From Planctomycetota bacterium (GTDB lineage Bacteria; Planctomycetota; Phycisphaerae; Phycisphaerales; UBA1924), in the NCBI GenBank assembly GCA_024276195.1, contig JAJRXR010000053.1:1-36852 (forward strand): a DNA stretch of 36,852 bases, written 5' to 3'. The notes under the pieces were generated by a model. That model was not told the DNA's origin, searched no databases, and saw only the letters and a program-made list of their open reading frames with translations. The translations under genes and the position numbers were made by a program. Positions within the stretch are counted from its first letter, which is position 1. Every line of letters begins with the position of its first letter. Shown in pieces: positions 14,682 through 22,982 of this stretch.

Positions 14682-16367
14682 TCAATGGCGCTGGAGCACG
14701 CGAAGCGTCAGCGCGGTGTAGATCGCCAGCAGAATAACACCACCCCACAACACCGGGATCCCGATCAGCCCGGAGCTGTGGGTCATCTGCTGGCCCGTGC
14801 TGATGAAGATAATCGTGCCGATCGCGGGGAAGAAGCTCCACAGGTACACCACCAGCGGCAAGGAATCGCGCAGCTTCATCGCCGTCACCGCCCCCGTGAG
14901 CACCATCACCAGACAGCTCACCGCCATCGCCAACCGCTCCTGCTGCTTGCTCGTGATCTCGCGCTGCAGGCGCACAAGATCCTTCTCGAGCGACGCCGCC
15001 GCCAGCGCCACCTGCTGCACCCGCCCGGCGCCTTCCGTGCTCGGGCGCACCTCGCGCAGCAGCTCGTCGCTGCTCATTTCGCGGAGCGCCCGCATCGGAT
15101 CGCCCGTCACCTCGAGCCCCGGGAACTCGACCCGCTCGGTCTGCGTCGTGGGCAGGTTCGCGTCGCGGGCCGCCGTCGAACCGATGATCTCGACGTCCAC
15201 CAGGCGGAGCGTGAACGAGATCCCCGAGCCCGGCGCCGGGCTCGTCGGATCCTCGTACGAGCTCGACTCAGAGATCAGCTTCCCCTCACGCGCCGAGTAC
15301 CGGTCGATCCCCCCGCCGTCCGGGCGGTAGACCTCGAGCTCGATCTTCCCCGTGCTTGTCGGCGCCACCAGCGTCCACCCGTCGCGCTGGCGCAGCGCCG
15401 CCGCCCGAACCAGGAAGCTGTCGCCCTGGTCGTTGCTAAACCGCGCCAGCCCGTCCTGGCGCAGCCGCCTCCGGATCGCCTCCAGCGTCTCCTGCCCCGC
15501 GTACTCACGCGCCAGGTTCAGACGCTTGGCATCGATCCAGTTCATCGCCTCCGGGTTCCGGCGCAGCTCGCGCAGCTTGCCCCACGTCAGAAACTTCGGG
15601 TCGTCCTGGAACGGGTTCGGGATGCGGACCGGGGGCGCCGGCAGCACCTCTCCCCCAACAATCGTCCCGCCCTGGATGCCCCGCGCGTCCTCGAACCGGA
15701 TGAGCGCCGCCGCCGAATCCGAGTCCTCAAACCCCGCCTCCGCCCCAGGCACAAGCAAGATCCACGCGCGCCGGGCCGTGATCATCGTCTCGACCGACCC
15801 GTCCTCGTTCAGATCCACCCCCGCTACGCCCAGCAGCAGATACTGAGCGATCACGCTCGACCCCGGGCGCGGCTCGACCCGCTGCACCTCGTCCGCATAA
15901 ATCTCCGTCGATCCGATCCGCACCGACTCGCCCCGGTCGATCGACCGCACCATGATCTGCATCACGTCCTGCGTGATGAGCCGCTCCATCCGCGTCAGAA
16001 ACCGCGGGATGATCTGCTCGTTCAGAAGCAGCAGCGACATCCCCAGCAACAGCCCGATCGCCGCCGCCGGGACCAGCAGCCCCCGGTGCGACACCCCCCC
16101 GGCCTTGGCCGCGAGTATCTCGTTGTCCTGCGCCAATCGGTGATACGCCAGCGTCGTCCCGAACCCGGACGCGAACGGCAGCGCGTACGCCAGCATCGGC
16201 GGCGTCGCCAGAAGCATGAATCGCACGAACCCCATCACACTCAGCTTCCCGTCCGCCAGCGGCTTGACCGACGCCGCGAACGCGATCACCGCCACCAGCA
16301 CCGCCGTCGAGAGCAGCACCAGGCGCCCGACCTCGAAGAAAATGTAGCGAAAGAGCGTCCAGGACAT
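14682..16367 (-). CDS. LptF/LptG (YjgP/YjgQ) family permease with enlarged periplasmic domain
   Basis: 561 residues, clearly longer than the roughly 360 usual for the family. The N-terminus SWTLFRYIFFEVGRLVLLST and the following three helices match YjgP/YjgQ, as do LLLNEQIIPRF and the final three helices near the C-terminus. The extra length lies in the periplasmic part (about residues 150-480) and includes a jellyroll-like stretch and a charged helical segment. It probably pairs with the second family member at 11162-12298 to form the LPS-exporter core. Start: ATG 16367 is preferred over 16409, because TATGCT lies exactly 6 nt upstream and the family N-terminus begins here. It is the first gene of the cluster and is divergent from the zinc-ribbon gene across only 17 bases. 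Confidence 0.85.
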   Translation of the reverse strand: MSWTLFRYIFFEVGRLVLLSTAVLVAVIAFAASVKPLADGKLSVMGFVRFMLLATPPMLAYALPFASGFGTTLAYHRLAQDNEILAAKAGGVSHRGLLVPAAAIGLLLGMSLLLLNEQIIPRFLTRMERLITQDVMQIMVRSIDRGESVRIGSTEIYADEVQRVEPRPGSSVIAQYLLLGVAGVDLNEDGSVETMITARRAWILLVPGAEAGFEDSDSAAALIRFEDARGIQGGTIVGGEVLPAPPVRIPNPFQDDPKFLTWGKLRELRRNPEAMNWIDAKRLNLAREYAGQETLEAIRRRLRQDGLARFSNDQGDSFLVRAAALRQRDGWTLVAPTSTGKIELEVYRPDGGGIDRYSAREGKLISESSSYEDPTSPAPGSGISFTLRLVDVEIIGSTAARDANLPTTQTERVEFPGLEVTGDPMRALREMSSDELLREVRPSTEGAGRVQQVALAAASLEKDLVRLQREITSKQQERLAMAVSCLVMVLTGAVTAMKLRDSLPLVVYLWSFFPAIGTIIFISTGQQMTHSSGLIGIPVLWGGVILLAIYTALTLRVLQRH

Positions 16368-16384
16368 GGGCGTAGCATAGATCC
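16368..16384. promoter_or_regulatory. 17-bp divergent promoter with overlapping -10 hexamers
   Basis: TAGCAT (16373-16378) on the plus strand is followed by 6 nt and ATG 16385. TATGCT (16379-16374) on the minus strand is followed by 6 nt and ATG 16367. The hexamers share five bases. No Shine-Dalgarno is present on either side, and no clear -35 is visible on either strand. Both messages would start at their ATG. Confidence 0.6.
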
Positions 16385-16918
16385 ATGGGACGATCTCGGA
16401 GTGGCCCAATCAGCAGGCGTTTTAGGAGAGATCGACTGCTCCAGCGCATCCGTCGCTCCAAGGCCCACCAGCCAGGGAATCCCACGTGCGTGAAGTGCGG
16501 CTACGACCTCCGAGGGCTTAATAAAGAGCTGACCTGCCCTGAATGCCACACGACGAGCGATCCGGCCTGGTACGCGCCCCCGTTCGCCGCAGGGTCAATC
16601 GCGCGACGGCGCCTCGTGGCACGGACGATTGGAAGCACTTGGCTGCTCGCGTTCGTGCACGCGGTACTCACGGGCGTGATACTCGCCTCCTGCCTGAGCG
16701 TGGGACCCGACGTATGTCCTTGGTCGGAGCTGCTGGTGCTCGCCGGGCAGCTCGCGGTACTCGGCGGCGTCGCGTCTGTGGCCACATTCCAGAAGCGACG
16801 GCTCTGCTGGGGTCACCGCCGCGGGGTGATCGCGCTGACCGCGTTTCTCTTCTTTGTCATTGTGGGTCTTGCCGCCGAAATTGCCCTCGTCAGCGGTTCC
16901 TCGTCTCACCCCGGCTAA
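16385..16918 (+). CDS. Zinc-ribbon membrane protein, planctomycete type
   Basis: 177 residues. A basic N-terminus precedes a four-cysteine zinc ribbon at about 35-55 (CVKCGYDLRGL ... CPECH). Three hydrophobic helices follow, at about 83-106, 115-130 and 148-170. Proteins beginning with CxxCGYDLRGL..x..CPEC are common in Planctomycetota and of unknown function. ATG 16385 is the only in-frame ATG before the ribbon and lies 6 nt after TAGCAT, so the start is well supported. The 3' end overlaps the convergent cysS end by 29 bases (16890-16918). Confidence 0.75.
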   Translation: MGRSRSGPISRRFRRDRLLQRIRRSKAHQPGNPTCVKCGYDLRGLNKELTCPECHTTSDPAWYAPPFAAGSIARRRLVARTIGSTWLLAFVHAVLTGVILASCLSVGPDVCPWSELLVLAGQLAVLGGVASVATFQKRRLCWGHRRGVIALTAFLFFVIVGLAAEIALVSGSSSHPG

Positions 16919-18488
16919 CTTCCACCTTTCCGCCCGCAACATCCTTGATCGCCAGCCCCATCCCCGCGAGCCGGTCGCGGATCTCGTCCGAACGGGCGTA
17001 GTCCTTGCCTTTGCGGGCCGCCGCCCGCTCACTCAGCAGCGCCTCGACCTCGGGCGAGGGATCCACGCCCTGGTAGACGCCGATCTCCGTCGCCTTCGTC
17101 TCAGCCCGTTCGAGCGAGAGGACACCAAGGACCGAGTCGAACTCTCTTATCATCGCTGCGTCAGCGCGCGATGGCGACTTTGTCGAGTTGATCCAACTGT
17201 TGACAGCGCCGATCGCGCCCGAGATGTTCAGATCGTCGCTTAGCGCCCCCGCGAACGCCTCGCGCACGCTCGTATCAGCATCCCCAGCGCCGCCCCCATC
17301 GCCCTGCTCAACGAACCGGCGCCATCGCTCCACCTGCCTGCCCGAGTCCTTGAGTCCCTGCATCGAAAAATCCGCGTTCGACCGGTAGTGCGACTTGATG
17401 AGTTCCAGGCGGAGCGCCGCCGGCTCGATCCCCTGCGCGAACAGGTCTCTGGGCGTGAAGAACGTCCCCTTGCTCTTGGACATCTTCGCGCCCTCGACCA
17501 TGAGGAACCGCGGGTGGAACCAGTGCCTGGCGAAGCGGTCATGCCCGGTGAAGCAGCACGATTGCGCCCGCTCGCACTCGTGGTGGGGGAAGATGTTGTC
17601 CTCACCGCCTGAGTGCAGGTCGATGACGTCGCCGAGGGCGTTGCGCGCCATGACCGAGCACTCGATGTGCCAGCCGGGGTACCCCTCGCCCACGCGCTCG
17701 CCATCGATCACCGGCCCGTCCCATCGCATCAGGTGGCTCGCATCGCTCTTCCAGAGCAGGAAATCCGCCGGGTGTCGCTTGGACGCCTGGTTCCGGTCGC
17801 TGACGCGCCCCCCGGCGCCCCCCCGGAGCTTGTCGATCGTGTTGCCCGAGAGCTCGCCGTACGCCTCGTACTTCTGCACATCAAAGTAGACCGCGTCGCC
17901 CGCGCGCTAGGCGAAGCCCTTCGAGGCCAGCGATTCGATCATCGAGACCATGCCCTCGATGTTCTCCGTCGCCCGCGGCATCCGCCCCGGATCATCCGCG
18001 ACCTCGCTGGCCACCTTCAAGCCAAGAGCCCTCGCGTCCTCGATAAACCGATCGGCGTAGAACGACGCGATCGCGCGCGGGTCGCGCGGGTCGATGTCCA
18101 CGCCCTCGGGCAGCGTGCCCGACTTCTTCGCTTCTTCGAGCCGACGCCCCGCCACCTCCATCTTGTCCTCGCCCGAGCCGTCGGCCGCCTCGTCGTCGGT
18201 CATATGCCCCACGTCCGTGATGTTCATCACATGCACAACCTCCCGAGGCCCCGCGTGCGCCGCGCCCGATTCGTCGGTCAGCGTGCACAGCGGGCTCTCG
18301 AGCCAGCGCCGGAGCAGATCCGCAGCCAGGAACGAGCGAAAGTTGCCGATGTGCGCGTCGTCGTACACCGTCTGGCCGCATGTATAAAACGTCACACGCG
18401 ACGGATCGCCTGCGACAACCGCTTCCGCTTTCTTTGAGAGCGTGTTGTAAAGCGTCAGCGGGGTCGATGGTCGGCTTTCCTGGCTCAT
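16890..18488 (-). CDS. cysS: Cysteinyl-tRNA synthetase, interrupted by an in-frame amber codon
   Basis: Attaches cysteine to tRNA-Cys in the cytoplasm; class I synthetase. The frame is continuous from ATG 18488 to TGA 16890 (532 residues if read through) except for TAG at 17909-17907 (codon 194). Upstream part: YTCGQTVYDDAHIGNFRSF with the HIGH-type motif and first zinc Cys, then NITDVGHMTDDEA. Downstream part: GWHIECSVMA (zinc Cys), FPHHECERAQS (zinc His and Glu) and KMSKSKG. All catalytic motifs are intact. The amber follows ESLASKGFA and precedes RAGDAVYFDV. Family members usually have Tyr at this point (KGxAY), so one base change from TAC or TAT explains it. ORFs 17907-18488 and 16890-17879 would be called separately. 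A sequencing error, a recent nonsense mutation or suppression are the options. The gene lies 10 bases after the CNNM gene. Confidence 0.88.
17907..17909 (-). other. In-frame amber codon at a conserved Tyr position of cysS
   Basis: Plus-strand CTA at 17907-17909 reads TAG in the cysS frame. Flanking codons on both sides encode conserved CysRS sequence with no frameshift. TAG is used as an ordinary stop by other genes here (for example at 989-991, 4313-4315 and 6165-6163), so a general reassignment of TAG is not supported. Confidence 0.9.
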
Positions 18489-18498
18489 AGACGGGATC

Positions 18499-19842
18499 TT
18501 ACCCCTCGCCCTGCGCCCCGCCCTCGGGCGCGTCCACCAGCGCCGCCTCCACGCGCACCCGCACCACCCGCGTCGCCTCGGCCTCGAGCACCCTCACCCG
18601 CACGACCTTGTCCTCGAACGTGTGCTCGAACGTCTCGCCCGCCTCCGGGATCCGCCCCAGCGCGCGGACCACGAACCCGCCCACCGTGTCGTACTCGTCC
18701 GACTCGGGCAGCTCCAGGCCCAGCGCCTCCAGCTCGTCGTTCGCATCGTCGATGTGCGCCCGCGCATCAATCGTCGCGGCCCGCTCGCGCTCGTGAACCT
18801 CGACCCCCGCCAGATCCTCGTCGTCCTCGTACTCGTCCTGGATCTCGCCGAACACCTCCTCGACGATGTCCTCGATCGTCACCAGCCCCGAAGTCCCCCC
18901 ATACTCGTCGGCGATAAACGCGATATGCACCTTCGCCGCCAGCAGCTCGCTGAGCAGCTCCCGAACCGTCTTCGTCTCCGGCACAAACACCGCGTCACGC
19001 AGGATCTCTCTCAGCACAAACGGACGCCCGTTGCCCGCGTGCAGAATGATCCAACGCAGCAGATCCTTCGCGTACAACACCCCCACAACCTTGTCCAGGT
19101 TCTCCTCGTACACCGGCATCCGCGAATGCCCGATCTCCTCGACCAGGCGCTTGATCTCGACGAGGTCGTCCGTGTACTCGATCGCCTCGATCTCCGTCCG
19201 CGGCGTCATCACCTGCTCGGCCGTCGTTGACCGGAACTCCACCACCGCCTCGATCATGTCCCGCTCGACCTCGTCCAGTCGCCCGCCCCGCTCGCTCTCC
19301 TCGACCGCCAGGAGCAGATCCGCCTCGATCTCCTCGTGCTCGCCGAGCGCCTCGCTGCCCGTCAGGCGTCGGATCACCTCGTCGATGAACCGGGCGATCA
19401 ATCGCGCCGGCGTCATCAGGACGTGCCACACACGAACCGCCCGCGAGGCGAGCATCACCGCCCGCTCGCCCACGTGCTCGCCCACCGCGATCGGCACGAG
19501 CACGCCAAAGACCCAGACCAACGCCGCGCCAAGCCCCAGGCCCAGCCCGACCTCCAGCCACCCGTGCGCCACGCTCCCGCGCATCGCCCCGACCCACATG
19601 ACCGAGGCGAGCGCCACAACCAGATTGCACAAAACGCTCGGCAGCGCCGCCGCCGCCGCGTGCCCGTCGATGTCCGCGAGGATCTCCGCCCCACGCCGCC
19701 GGAGCCCATCCGAGCCGGACCGCTCCACCAGCGCCTCAAACCGCGCCCGCGACATCCGCACCAACGCCTGCTGCACAGACGCCAGCGCAGCGCCAAGCAC
19801 CAGCGCCCCAGCCCCGATGAAAAACCAGACCGTCGCGCTCAC
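18499..19842 (-). CDS. CNNM/CorC-HlyC family membrane protein with CBS pair
   Basis: 447 residues. The N-terminal DUF21/CNNM membrane domain has about four helices in residues 1-135. A CBS-domain pair follows at about 205-330 (VMTPRTEIEAIEYTDDLVEI, GHSRMPVYEENLDKVVGVLY, IADEYGGTSGLVTIEDIVEE). A CorC/HlyC C-terminal domain covers about 345-435 (DEYDTVGGFVVRALGRIPEAG). Members are linked to Mg2+/Co2+ homeostasis and bind adenine nucleotides through the CBS pair; the older name hemolysin is not functionally informative. The GTG start overlaps the stop of ybeY by four bases (GTGA), and cysS begins 10 bases after its stop, so ybeY, this gene and cysS look like one operon. Confidence 0.88.
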   Translation of the reverse strand: MSATVWFFIGAGALVLGAALASVQQALVRMSRARFEALVERSGSDGLRRRGAEILADIDGHAAAAALPSVLCNLVVALASVMWVGAMRGSVAHGWLEVGLGLGLGAALVWVFGVLVPIAVGEHVGERAVMLASRAVRVWHVLMTPARLIARFIDEVIRRLTGSEALGEHEEIEADLLLAVEESERGGRLDEVERDMIEAVVEFRSTTAEQVMTPRTEIEAIEYTDDLVEIKRLVEEIGHSRMPVYEENLDKVVGVLYAKDLLRWIILHAGNGRPFVLREILRDAVFVPETKTVRELLSELLAAKVHIAFIADEYGGTSGLVTIEDIVEEVFGEIQDEYEDDEDLAGVEVHERERAATIDARAHIDDANDELEALGLELPESDEYDTVGGFVVRALGRIPEAGETFEHTFEDKVVRVRVLEAEATRVVRVRVEAALVDAPEGGAQGEG

Positions 19843-20363
19843 GAGGCGTTCCCCCCGCCGCCGGGCGCAAACGTCGCGCCGATCCCCGCAGCCTCGAGCA
19901 GCTCGTCCTCGCGCGCGTGCATCTTCGCGCTCCCCGCCTCATCCGTATCGTCGTACCCGACGCAGTGCAGCACCGCGTGAACGATGTACAGCACCACCTC
20001 GCGCTCGGGCGAATGCCCCAGACGCCGGGCCTGGCGCCTCGCCTCGTCGGCGCACACAAGAATGTCCGCGTCCACCACCCGGTCGTCGCCCGCCTCAAGA
20101 TCGAACGTCAGCACATCCGTCGTCCCGGGCACGCTCTTGTGCAGCTCGTGCGCCAGCGCCATCTCCGAATCGCCCACGATCTTCACCCGGGCCTCGCCCG
20201 AAGCGTCGATCGGCGCCAGCGCCCGGTGCGCGCGCTCAACCACCCACCCGCGCTGCTCGGGCGTGAGGCGTGACGCATCATCGATCAGATCGATCGTGAC
20301 CCCAGGGAGCGCAGTCTCCCCGGGGCAAGGCTCAGGAGGCTCGGATGTTTCGGTGTCGTCCAT
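19839..20363 (-). CDS. ybeY: YbeY endoribonuclease (16S rRNA maturation)
   Basis: 174 residues from ATG 20363. The YbeY core is clear: VKIVGDSEMALAHELHKSVPGTTDVLTFDL, ADILVCADEARRQA, then the zinc site VLYIVHAVLHCVGYDD. The canonical site is H-x3-H-x5-H; here the third ligand position is Asp (GYDD), a variant that also occurs in other lineages. YbeY is a metal-dependent RNase used in 16S rRNA 3'-end maturation and ribosome quality control. Start: an in-frame ATG at 20396 would add 11 residues, but TAGGAT at 20389-20384 lies between the two ATGs and, as a -10, would put the transcript start after 20396. The N-terminal 25 residues (TETSEPPEPCPGE) are a non-conserved extension. The 3' end overlaps the next gene. 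Confidence 0.85.
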   Translation of the reverse strand: MDDTETSEPPEPCPGETALPGVTIDLIDDASRLTPEQRGWVVERAHRALAPIDASGEARVKIVGDSEMALAHELHKSVPGTTDVLTFDLEAGDDRVVDADILVCADEARRQARRLGHSPEREVVLYIVHAVLHCVGYDDTDEAGSAKMHAREDELLEAAGIGATFAPGGGGNAS

Positions 20364-20509
20364 AAGGTGGATCGGCTCGCCCAATCCTATCGGCATCCAG
20401 ACGCCCCGCCAAGAGCATCGTCCATCTCAGCCCCCGCCAGCCCCGCCAAAACCGCCTCCCCTGCTCCGATATCTCGCCCCCAACACCCCCCCGCATGACG
20501 GATCGACGC

Positions 20510-21904
20510 CTAGCTGTGCGCCCCCACCGTCATCTTCACAGGCACGCTCGTCCGGCGCACCCGCGCCTCAAACTCACCCCGGTACTTGTTCATGATCGTC
20601 CGCGTCGCCCAGTTGTTCCCGTCCGCCAGCCCGCAGATCGTCGTCCCCGGCATCGAACCCATGCTCGTCGCCACCTCCAGCGCCAGGTCCAGATCCTTCG
20701 TCCGCGCGTCACCCTCCTCGATCCGGCACAACAACTGGTACAACCACCCCGACCCCTCGCGGCACGGCGTGCACTGACCACAGCTCTCGTGCTTGTAAAA
20801 CCTGGCGATGTTCCGCGCCACCGCGACCATGTCCGTGTCCTCGTCGAACACCGTCGGGCACGCCGTGCCCAATCCCAGCACGTTGTACTTGCGCCCGATA
20901 TCGAAATCCAGCTCGGCCTCGTACTGGTCAGGCCCGAGGATGCCCATGGACACGCCCCCGGGGATGGCGCCCTTGAACTTCTTGCCCCCGCGCATCCCGC
21001 CGCAGAACTCTTCGACCAGCGTCCGGATCGGCATCCCCAGCTCGAACTCGTACACGCCCGGGCGCTCGACATGCCCGGACACTCCCATCAGCTTCGTCCC
21101 GTAGCTCGGCGGCCCACCGATGGACGACTCGACGCCCTGCTCGCAGAACCACTCGCTGCCGTGCTCCAAAATACTTGGCAGGTGCGCCAGCGTCTCGACG
21201 TTGTTGATGATCGTCGGCTTGCCAAACAACCCCTGAATCGCCGGGAAGGGCGGCTTGATCCGGGGCCAACCCCGCTTGCCCTCGATCGCCTCGAGCAGCG
21301 CCGTCTCCTCGCCGCAGATGTACGCCCCCGCGCCGCGGTGCACATAGCACTCCGCGACGAACGCGTCCTGCGAGGCGTTGGTCTGGTTGAGCAGGCCCTT
21401 GGCGCCGAAGATCCCGTGCTCGTACGCCTCTTTGATCGCGTTCTCGAGCACATGCGCCTGGTGGTGGTACTCGCCGCGGATAAAGATGTACGCCTTCGTC
21501 AGGCGGCACGCGTACATGCAGATCGCGATGCCCTCAAGCATCAGGTGCGGATCAAAGTCCATCAGCAACCGATCCTTGAACGTGCCCGGCTCCGACTCAT
21601 CCGCGTTGATCGCCAGATACCGCTCGCCCGCGTCCTTGCCCGCTTCGAGCTTGGGCAGGAACGTCCACTTGACGCCGCACGGGAACCCCGCCCCGCCCCG
21701 CCCGCGCAAAACCGAGTCCTTGACCACCCCCGTCACCTCATCGGGCTTCATGCCCAGCGCCTTGCGCAGCGACTCGTACCCGCCCGTGCGCACAAACTCG
21801 TCGTACCCGACGATGTGCCGGTCCTTGGGATCGCCGAACGGCGCCGTCGGGATGCGCTTGCACAGGGCGTGAGCGCGGGTCGTGTCGTAGACCTTCTTGG
21901 GCAT
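20510..21904 (-). CDS. nuoF: NADH-quinone oxidoreductase subunit F
   Basis: 464 residues, full length for NuoF. The FMN/NADH-binding part contains LRGRGGAGFPCGVKW, YLAINADESEPGTFKDR and GAGAYICGEETALLEAIEG. The C-terminal 4Fe-4S (N3) site has ESCGQCTPCREGSGW and GTTICGLAD. NuoF accepts electrons from NADH and passes them through FMN and Fe-S clusters to NuoE/NuoG in respiratory complex I, on the cytoplasmic arm. A TAGCAT hexamer at 21955-21950 followed by GGAGGCGG before ATG 21904 suggests its own promoter and a leader of roughly 40 nt. It is separated from nuoE by lipoprotein genes and a PH-like gene rather than adjoining it. Confidence 0.95.
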   Translation of the reverse strand: MPKKVYDTTRAHALCKRIPTAPFGDPKDRHIVGYDEFVRTGGYESLRKALGMKPDEVTGVVKDSVLRGRGGAGFPCGVKWTFLPKLEAGKDAGERYLAINADESEPGTFKDRLLMDFDPHLMLEGIAICMYACRLTKAYIFIRGEYHHQAHVLENAIKEAYEHGIFGAKGLLNQTNASQDAFVAECYVHRGAGAYICGEETALLEAIEGKRGWPRIKPPFPAIQGLFGKPTIINNVETLAHLPSILEHGSEWFCEQGVESSIGGPPSYGTKLMGVSGHVERPGVYEFELGMPIRTLVEEFCGGMRGGKKFKGAIPGGVSMGILGPDQYEAELDFDIGRKYNVLGLGTACPTVFDEDTDMVAVARNIARFYKHESCGQCTPCREGSGWLYQLLCRIEEGDARTKDLDLALEVATSMGSMPGTTICGLADGNNWATRTIMNKYRGEFEARVRRTSVPVKMTVGAHS

Positions 21905-22011
21905 AGGTGAAACCGCCTCCGGCTTGGCGTGTGCGACAGATCGGGGGCGATGCTAGGTGACACCGCCTGCGGGTCGAGCGTTGGGCCGCCAAGGACCCAA
22001 CCGCCAGACCC

Positions 22012-22464
22012 CTACGGCTGAATCCCGCCTCCCCACGTCCGCCTTGTCGGGTCCGCCGGCACCCCCCGCAGCCCGCCCCGCGCCGTGTCCGCCTCCACGA
22101 TCTCCCGCTCGAGTTTCAGCGACGCCTTGAACCCGCTCACCCGCAGCAGATATGGCCCCGGCGGGCTCATCGTCAAAATCGTTGGCGCCCCGCCCCCGAC
22201 GGGCTCGACCCGGAACTCCACCCCCCGGTCCGCCCCGCCCTCCGGGATCGCCAGCGAGAACCCGCCCGACGTCCCCGGCGCCAGGTCCACCTGCGCGACC
22301 GACTCGCCCAGCGCGTCAGCCCCGTTCTCGAGCGTCGCCTCGATCCTCAGGCTCGTGTCCGAGAGGTTCGCGATGCTCACCGCCGCGCTCCGGGCAGCGC
22401 CCGAAGAGCAGGCGCCCAGCGTCCCGCACGCGAAAAGCCCAACCGCCACGATCACACGCTTCAT
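22012..22464 (-). CDS. Small lipoprotein B of a local three-member set
   Basis: Not recognised as a named family. 150 residues. The leader KRVIVAVGLFACGTLGAC gives a lipidated Cys at residue 19. The mature part begins with a beta-like segment (AAVSIANLSDTSLRIEATL) that resembles the N-termini of the lipoproteins at 22464-22982 (VQIGIENQTGVTIRASL) and 24452-24838 (YSVELRNESGRPVVASV). Start: ATG 22464 overlaps the upstream stop (TGATG), and a GTG at 22467 is a possible alternative. It is translationally coupled to the preceding lipoprotein and ends 107 bases before nuoF. It is probably periplasmic and membrane-tethered. Confidence 0.72.
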   Translation of the reverse strand: MKRVIVAVGLFACGTLGACSSGAARSAAVSIANLSDTSLRIEATLENGADALGESVAQVDLAPGTSGGFSLAIPEGGADRGVEFRVEPVGGGAPTILTMSPPGPYLLRVSGFKASLKLEREIVEADTARGGLRGVPADPTRRTWGGGIQP

Positions 22465-22982
22465 CACAGGTCCTCCGCCGGCCAGTACTGGTACGGGATC
22501 TCCTCGATCGGGATCTCATCGCTCTGGGCCACGATCAGCAGCGGCTTCTTCCCCTGAGGCTGGACCACCACCACCCGCACCGGAGCCGGCCCGAGCAGCT
22601 CAAACCAACGCACACGCTGGTCCGTCCATGTCGGTGTCACCACCTCCAGGCGCAACCGGATGATCCGCTCGTCCGCGTCGCTCCTCGAAAAAATCGACCG
22701 CACCGGGCGCTTCACGCCCGCGACCTTCTCCGTCCCTCGCGTGATCGTCACGCGCTCGCCGTCGGCGATCGGCGTCACACCCAGATCCCCCGGGCTGTGC
22801 TCGCCCACGTGCAGGCTCGCCCGGATCGTCACGCCCGTCTGGTTCTCGATCCCGATCTGCACCAGCCCGCGCCGCGCCGGCTCATCGCCCGACGTTGTCG
22901 ATTCGAGAAAGCACCCGCCGATCGCCAGCGCCGCCCCGCCCAGCACCAGCAGCACAGCCGCTCTAAGGGTCATCCGCATCAT
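22464..22982 (-). CDS. Small lipoprotein A of a local three-member set
   Basis: Not recognised as a named family. 172 residues. The leader (LVLGGAALAIGGC) gives a lipidated Cys at residue 24. The mature part is predicted mostly beta (VQIGIENQTGVTIRASLHVG, ERVTITRGTEKVAG, IIRLRLEVVTPTW, RVVVVQPQGKKPLLIVAQS). It overlaps the upstream small gene by four bases (ATGA) and the downstream lipoprotein by one base, so the three form one translational unit. The recurring IxNxSG/TG start of the mature domain links it to lipoproteins B and C. Function is unknown; a periplasmic beta-sandwich is the structural guess. Confidence 0.72.
   Translation of the reverse strand: MMRMTLRAAVLLVLGGAALAIGGCFLESTTSGDEPARRGLVQIGIENQTGVTIRASLHVGEHSPGDLGVTPIADGERVTITRGTEKVAGVKRPVRSIFSRSDADERIIRLRLEVVTPTWTDQRVRWFELLGPAPVRVVVVQPQGKKPLLIVAQSDEIPIEEIPYQYWPAEDL

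Noticed and set aside
13004-16493. Two very long plus-strand open frames opposite the glycosyltransferase and the large LptF/G gene
   Set aside because: Arg/Pro/His-rich translations without domains, antisense to well-supported membrane proteins; typical high-GC shadows.
16890-18488. Genome-wide reassignment of TAG to an amino acid, suggested by the amber in cysS
   Set aside because: TAG terminates several intact genes here at family-appropriate lengths (989-991, 4313-4315, 6163-6165, 27353-27355), so TAG is a normal stop in this organism.
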